Source of the DNA: a bacterium
Lineage (GTDB): Bacteria > Armatimonadota > Chthonomonadetes > Chthonomonadales > Chthonomonadaceae
NCBI GenBank assembly: GCA_021805405.1
Contig: JAJZFK010000262.1
Coordinates: forward strand, 1-9,305
Direction of reading: 5' to 3'
Length of the DNA: 9,305 nucleotides
Below the pieces are notes generated by a model that saw nothing but the letters and a program-made list of their open reading frames with translations, had not been told where the DNA came from and searched no databases. The position numbers and the translations under genes were made by a program. Below, in pieces: positions 5,910 to 9,305 of the stretch. How positions within the stretch are numbered: the stretch's first letter is position 1; each line of letters starts with the position of its first letter.

Positions 5910-6131
5910 ATGCAGGAGATTATTGTTTGGTGTATTGTGTGTGTAGCGCTCGTGTATGTGTTGCGAAACGTACTCAAACAGGTTAGTGGGCTCTTCGGGA
6001 AGCAGAGTGACGGCTGCCCTGGGTGTGGAACGTGCCCTGCAGCTAAACGTGCAGCAACGCCGACGGATGTAAACGCGAAACCAAAGGTTAGTGGAACAAT
6101 AATTTCACTTGAGGCGCGCAAACGCTCTTAG
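5910..6131 (+). CDS. Small Cys-rich membrane protein, FeoB-associated type
   Basis: 73 residues. One N-terminal membrane helix (about 4-18, with Cys8 and Cys11 inside it), a short basic linker, then Cys36-x2-Cys39-x2-Cys42 in a Gly/Pro setting, and a soluble polar tail. The layout (single helix followed by clustered cysteines, directly after feoB) fits the family of FeoB-associated Cys-rich membrane proteins found beside many feoB genes; their function is unproven, with metal handling or FeoB complex assembly proposed. The ATG at 5910 lies one base after the feoB TAA, with AGG four bases upstream, so it is surely co-translated with feoB. It is longer than the usual ~50-60 residues because of the tail. 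It is the last gene of the operon. Confidence 0.8.
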   Translation: MQEIIVWCIVCVALVYVLRNVLKQVSGLFGKQSDGCPGCGTCPAAKRAATPTDVNAKPKVSGTIISLEARKRS

Positions 6132-6154
6132 GAACAGACGATTGCTATCGTATG

Positions 6155-6181
6155 GGTGCCGCACTGTCGTAAAGCGGCACC
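6155..6181. terminator. GC-rich hairpin between convergent genes, no U-tract
   Basis: GGTGCCGC (6155-6162) and GCGGCACC (6174-6181) form a perfect 8-base stem with an 11-base loop. It sits in the 72-base gap where the iron operon and the leftward membrane-protein gene converge. Neither strand has a run of T after the stem, so it is not a classical intrinsic terminator. It may mark a bidirectional transcript end or protect 3' ends. Confidence 0.5.
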
Positions 6182-6203
6182 TGCACAGGAGAATAGGAAC
6201 CCG

Positions 6204-6707
6204 TTATGGCGCTGAGCCCGGGGCAGCAGGAATAACTGGAACAGTAGCCTGAATGCTGCCGGTCGCCTTTAGGCCGGTACCTGTTACACGCGAAATGTTA
6301 AGCTTTGCAGAAATGCCCACTATTACAACACCGATGATGAGAAGTACCACCAGCCAGGGTGTGCGCTCCTTAAAGAACTTTTGAACTGCAGGAAACGGGT
6401 GTGATACAAGTAGCGTTACGATAAACATGACCATCGCCAGTGCAACTTTCATTCCCAGCCACATCTGGTAATTGCCATTCACTGTTGGGCTTATGAGGTA
6501 CATGTTCACAAAGCCGGTTATGAGCACCAAAACCCACAGGCCGGCGAGCGTTAAGCCTGATCGCTTCCACATCGCCTTTATTTGGGCATTGTCTCCATCG
6601 GTTTTTAGCTGTGGCGCCAGCACGAGCAACGAGAACAGCGTACCACCTAGTACTCCTGCAATGCTAAGCAGGTGCACCCATTTATTTAATAACTCTACTA
6701 TAAGCAC
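6204..6707 (-). CDS. Four-helix integral membrane protein, possibly CopD-like
   Basis: 167 residues from a GTG start. Four hydrophobic helices are visible at about 5-28, 51-72, 82-104 and 117-136, followed by a roughly 30-residue tail rich in Thr, Pro and Ala. TM1 contains NKWVHLLS with His12; the helix before the short loop has GMKVALAMVMF. This layout (W-x-H early in TM1, a 'GMK' start of TM3) recalls CopD-like/cytochrome-type small membrane proteins, but I cannot name a family with confidence and no reaction is assigned. The GTG at 6707 is chosen because GGGGAG (plus-strand 6715-6720) lies 7 bases upstream and a good -10 sits 62 bases upstream. The longer ATG start at 6761 would fall at the predicted transcription start and adds 18 polar residues without a ribosome binding site. 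It is 148 bases from tsaD, so probably its own transcription unit. Confidence 0.75.
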   Translation of the reverse strand: MLIVELLNKWVHLLSIAGVLGGTLFSLLVLAPQLKTDGDNAQIKAMWKRSGLTLAGLWVLVLITGFVNMYLISPTVNGNYQMWLGMKVALAMVMFIVTLLVSHPFPAVQKFFKERTPWLVVLLIIGVVIVGISAKLNISRVTGTGLKATGSIQATVPVIPAAPGSAP

Positions 6708-6768
6708 TTTGTAACTCCCCTGTTGAACGAGAATGAGCGTCGCTGTGGAAACTCTTGCCAACCTTTTG

Positions 6769-6777
6769 AGTATAGCA
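6769..6777 (-). promoter_or_regulatory. Extended -10 promoter element for the membrane-protein gene
   Basis: On the minus strand the sequence reads TGcTATACT, a strong extended -10 (TATACT at 6774-6769). No good -35 is found 17 bases further upstream, as is common for extended -10 promoters. Transcription would start near 6762, leaving a leader of about 55 bases before the GTG start. Confidence 0.5.
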
Positions 6778-6855
6778 CAGTGAATCAGGCGGCGAGGGGT
6801 TATAAATATGTGAACACCTTCAATAAGTCACCAGGAGTTGATACGCAGGTGCGGT

Positions 6856-7872
6856 TTAATAACAGATGGTTGCCTGGGCGAGAGGGCTAACCGCGAGTGT
6901 ATCAAACGAGAGCGGGTCGGGTGCGGTGTACTTTAGCCGATACCATCCTGCCGAGGCAATCATGGCCGCATTATCTGTACATAGGCGTGCATCCGGCATA
7001 ACCAGCCTGCAATCTTCCTGTTCTGCCATAGTGCGCATCGATTCCTGCAGTCGGTGATTGGCAGCAACTCCACCGCACACGCAAATGGTCCTGATGTCGG
7101 TTTGTTGAACCGCGCGCTGCAGTGTGCGAGTGAGCATGGTAACAATGGCTTCCTGGTAACCGGCTGCAACGTCGGCGAGTGGTGTATCACCGTTGTCGCG
7201 CGCAAGGTAGGTTCGCAGTGCCGTCTTTACGCCGCTGAAACTAAAGTCGAGAGTATCCCCAAGGTAGGAGCGGGGCATGGCGACTGCTTTGCGATCACCC
7301 AGTGCGGCCAGTGCGGAGACCTCCGGTCCACCGGGATAGGGCAGGCCCATTAGCCTCGCTCCCTTGTCGAAAGCTTCCCCCGCCGCATCATCGCGCGTAG
7401 TACCAAGCAATTTGTAATCGCAGTGGTTATCCATGCGGATTATCTGTGTGTGGCCGCCAGAAACGATGAGCGCCAGGACGGGGAACCTGTCGGCAAGGTC
7501 TGGAGCGGCAAGGAAAGTAGAATAGAGGTGTCCCTCCAGGTGGTGAACCGCAGCCAGCGGAAGACTGAGCGCCAGTGCAAGTGCCTTTGCAGCGGACACA
7601 CCCACTAGCAGCGCGCCCAGGAGGCCCGGACGGTTCGTGACGGCCAGCCCATTAATATCCTGCCAGGTTAGGCCCGCGGTATCCAGCGCTTCCAGCATAA
7701 CCGGTAGAATGCACTCCACATGCTTGCGAGATGCCACCTCCGGCACCACACCACCGTAGCGCGCGTGGAGGTCCGCCTGGCTGGCCACGACATTCGCCAG
7801 CACCTCGCTGCCTCCACGCACAATTCCAGCAGACGTCTCGTCGCAGCTGGTTTCAATGCCGAGGACGATCAT
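6856..7872 (-). CDS. tsaD: TsaD, tRNA N6-adenosine threonylcarbamoyltransferase
   Basis: 338 residues, close to E. coli TsaD (337), and co-linear with it. The protein transfers threonylcarbamoyl from threonylcarbamoyl-AMP to A37 of tRNAs reading ANN codons (t6A), working with TsaB and TsaE after TsaC makes the intermediate. Visible marks: GIETSCDETS (5-14), the metal site HLEGH with His111 and His115, SGGHTQ (118-123 region onward, about 138-143), DDAAGEAFDKGAR (161-173), YPGGPE (179-184), FSFSGVKTA, CGGVAANHRL (about 266-275), and CTDNA with Asp300, the third metal ligand. All key residues are present. The start is ATG 7872, aligned with the family N-terminus; this ATG overlaps the gltD TGA by four bases, so the two are co-translated. 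tsaB, tsaC and tsaE are not in the window. Confidence 0.96.
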   Translation of the reverse strand: MIVLGIETSCDETSAGIVRGGSEVLANVVASQADLHARYGGVVPEVASRKHVECILPVMLEALDTAGLTWQDINGLAVTNRPGLLGALLVGVSAAKALALALSLPLAAVHHLEGHLYSTFLAAPDLADRFPVLALIVSGGHTQIIRMDNHCDYKLLGTTRDDAAGEAFDKGARLMGLPYPGGPEVSALAALGDRKAVAMPRSYLGDTLDFSFSGVKTALRTYLARDNGDTPLADVAAGYQEAIVTMLTRTLQRAVQQTDIRTICVCGGVAANHRLQESMRTMAEQEDCRLVMPDARLCTDNAAMIASAGWYRLKYTAPDPLSFDTLAVSPLAQATICY

Positions 7873-9305
7873 GCTGTAACGACAGCGCGGGTGAGCGGGA
7901 GTTCGGACTGACCACAGAGGTATTTGTCTACGTTTCGCGCACACTCACGACCCTCTGCTATCGCCCATACAATAAGCGACTGGCCCCTTCGCATATCACC
8001 ACAGGCGAACACGCCGGGTAACGATGATGCGTACTCCTGTGTGTTCGCCTTCACATTCCCCCGTCCATCCAGTTCAACACCAAGATCCTGAAGCAGGCCC
8101 TCGTGCTGAGGATGCAGGAAGCCCAGTGCAAGTAGCACGAGGTCTGCCTCAATGCTGAACTCGCTACCTGCAACTTCCTCCATCTTGCGACGTCCATCGG
8201 GGCCGGGAGCCGACCACTCTACGCGAATACCGTTGAGGTGAGTAACTTTGCCATCAGTGCCAGAGAAGCTCTTGGTATTTATGGACCAGTCGCGTTTACC
8301 GCCCTCTTCGTGCGCACCAGACGTGCGCAGAATCATGGGGTAGCTTGGCCAGGGCATCGTTTCGTCTCGATCGGATGGCGGCTTAGGCATAATCTCAAAC
8401 TGATAGACCTCGGTGGCACCCTGGCGATGAACGGTGCCAAGGCAGTCTGCGCCAGTGTCACCTCCGCCCAGTATGATCACCTTTTTGCCTTCTGCGGTAA
8501 GCTGTGGGCGACCCTCCTGCCAGGAGCCTGAGACTTTACGGTTCTGTTGCGGCAGAAACTCCATCGCGAAGTAGATGCCCTCCAGTTCTCGTCCAGGCAC
8601 CGCAAGGTCACGAGAGCGGGTACTGCCACCTGCCAGTACAATGGCATCAAACTGTGACTGAAGCTCCGCTGCCGAAAGGTTCACTCCAACATTTACGCCA
8701 CAGCGAAAAATGACCCCTTCATCCTGCATCTGCTTGATACGCCGGTCTAGCACCCACTTCTCCATTTTGAAATCGGGGATACCAAAACGAAGCAGCCCAC
8801 CTGGCTTCTCATCGCGCTCGAATACCGTAACAGTGTGCCCGGCGCGGTTAAGTTGCTGCGCACAAGCAAGGCCAGACGGTCCGGAACCCACTACGGCTAC
8901 TGTACAACCTGTTCGTTTCTCGGGAGGTTCAGCTGTAATCCAGCCCTCATCCCATCCACGTATGGCGAGAGACTCCTCTACCTTTCGGATTGTAACGGGA
9001 TCCTGGTTGATGCCGAGTACGCAGGCCGACTCACACGGTGCCGGGCACAATTTGCCAGTAAATTCCGGGAAGTTGTTCGTGCTGTGAAGCTCTGCCAGGG
9101 CCTCACGCCATCTCCCGCGATAGACCAGGTCGTTCCAGTCGGGAATAATGTTGCCGAGCGGGCATCCCTGGTGACAGAACGGTATACCACAATTCATACA
9201 CCGGGACGCCTGTTGCTTTAGTTTGTCATCCGGGAATACCTCATACAACTCAATCCAGTCGTGCAGTCGCTCTTCAATGGGCCGCCGTTTAGGTAACTCG
9301 CGCCC
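7869..9305 (-). CDS. gltD: Glutamate synthase (NADPH) small subunit, 5' end outside window
   Basis: 479 in-frame codons are visible (478 complete to the C-terminus plus stop), lacking only a short N-terminus. The frame stays open to the window edge, and its first visible residues, GRELPKRRPIEERLHDW, match the family N-terminus; internal TTG codons are therefore not starts. Counting from base 9305: Fe-S cysteines Cys36-x2-Cys39-x4-Cys44-x3-Cys48 and Cys87/91/95 (CPAPCESAC), FAD-binding GSGPSG (140-145), NADPH-binding GGGDTG (280-285), and the second FAD motif FACGDMRRGQS near the C-terminus. The subunit passes electrons from NADPH via FAD and Fe-S clusters to the GltB large subunit, which makes glutamate from glutamine and 2-oxoglutarate. 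gltB would be expected just upstream, beyond base 9305. The gene overlaps tsaD by ATGA. Confidence 0.94.
   Translation of the reverse strand, partial: GRELPKRRPIEERLHDWIELYEVFPDDKLKQQASRCMNCGIPFCHQGCPLGNIIPDWNDLVYRGRWREALAELHSTNNFPEFTGKLCPAPCESACVLGINQDPVTIRKVEESLAIRGWDEGWITAEPPEKRTGCTVAVVGSGPSGLACAQQLNRAGHTVTVFERDEKPGGLLRFGIPDFKMEKWVLDRRIKQMQDEGVIFRCGVNVGVNLSAAELQSQFDAIVLAGGSTRSRDLAVPGRELEGIYFAMEFLPQQNRKVSGSWQEGRPQLTAEGKKVIILGGGDTGADCLGTVHRQGATEVYQFEIMPKPPSDRDETMPWPSYPMILRTSGAHEEGGKRDWSINTKSFSGTDGKVTHLNGIRVEWSAPGPDGRRKMEEVAGSEFSIEADLVLLALGFLHPQHEGLLQDLGVELDGRGNVKANTQEYASSLPGVFACGDMRRGQSLIVWAIAEGRECARNVDKYLCGQSELPLTRAVVTA

Noticed and set aside
6708..6761. ATG at 6761 as the start of the membrane protein.
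   Set aside because: It would sit at the predicted transcription start and has no RBS; GTG 6707 has GGGGAG seven bases upstream.
7873..7944. Longer tsaD starting at 7944 with 24 extra residues.
   Set aside because: TsaD proteins begin directly before GIETSCDETS; the extra part is gltD coding sequence read in another frame.
9246..9248. TTG at 9248 as the start of gltD.
   Set aside because: The frame stays open to the window edge and the 19 upstream codons encode RELPKRRP and neighbours typical of GltD, so the gene is simply cut by the window.
1..9305. CRISPR arrays, tRNA/rRNA genes, integrases, insertion sequences or a defence system.
   Set aside because: No repeated spacer pattern, RNA gene signature or mobile-element protein was seen; all large frames have ordinary metabolic, transport or regulatory assignments.

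Overview
This 9.3 kb window is a bacterial chromosome segment with roughly even GC content and tightly packed genes. I see no insertion sequence, integrase, CRISPR array, tRNA or rRNA. The gene content (a secreted SGNH hydrolase of the 'FYGDSITEQ' type, a DtxR-type regulator with feoA and feoB, gltD and tsaD) suits a free-living bacterium. The SGNH hydrolase resembles proteins I associate with Acidobacteriota, Armatimonadota or Planctomycetota, but this taxonomic guess is weak.

Left block (1-2300, minus strand). A probable three-gene operon reads leftward: a nucleoside hydrolase, a secreted SGNH/GDSL hydrolase that overlaps it by ATGA, and 20 bases later the start of a lipoprotein gene that leaves the window at base 1. 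The lipoprotein ribosome binding site is perfectly complementary over 14 bases to its own signal-peptide codons, so the mRNA could fold its start region shut.

Intergenic region (2301-2526). This divergent control region carries a strong match to the DtxR/IdeR iron box, a plausible extended -10 promoter for the iron operon, and further dyads. One dyad lies just upstream of the nucleoside hydrolase.

Iron block (2527-6131, plus strand). A four-gene ferrous iron uptake operon: a DtxR-family regulator with a C-terminal FeoA-like domain, feoA, feoB, and a small Cys-rich membrane protein of the FeoB-associated kind. The last three are tightly coupled (feoA/feoB overlap by one base; feoB and the small gene are one base apart). 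The regulator's metal site mixes MntR-like and DtxR-like ligands, and FeoB has Thr where the G4 motif normally has Asn. The likely logic is that the regulator senses Fe(II) or Mn(II) and controls its own operon through the upstream box.

Right block (6204-9305, minus strand). gltD (glutamate synthase small subunit, 5' end outside the window) overlaps tsaD (tRNA t6A synthesis) by ATGA. Next comes a separately promoted four-helix membrane protein, possibly CopD-like. It converges on the iron operon, with a GC-rich hairpin between the two ends.
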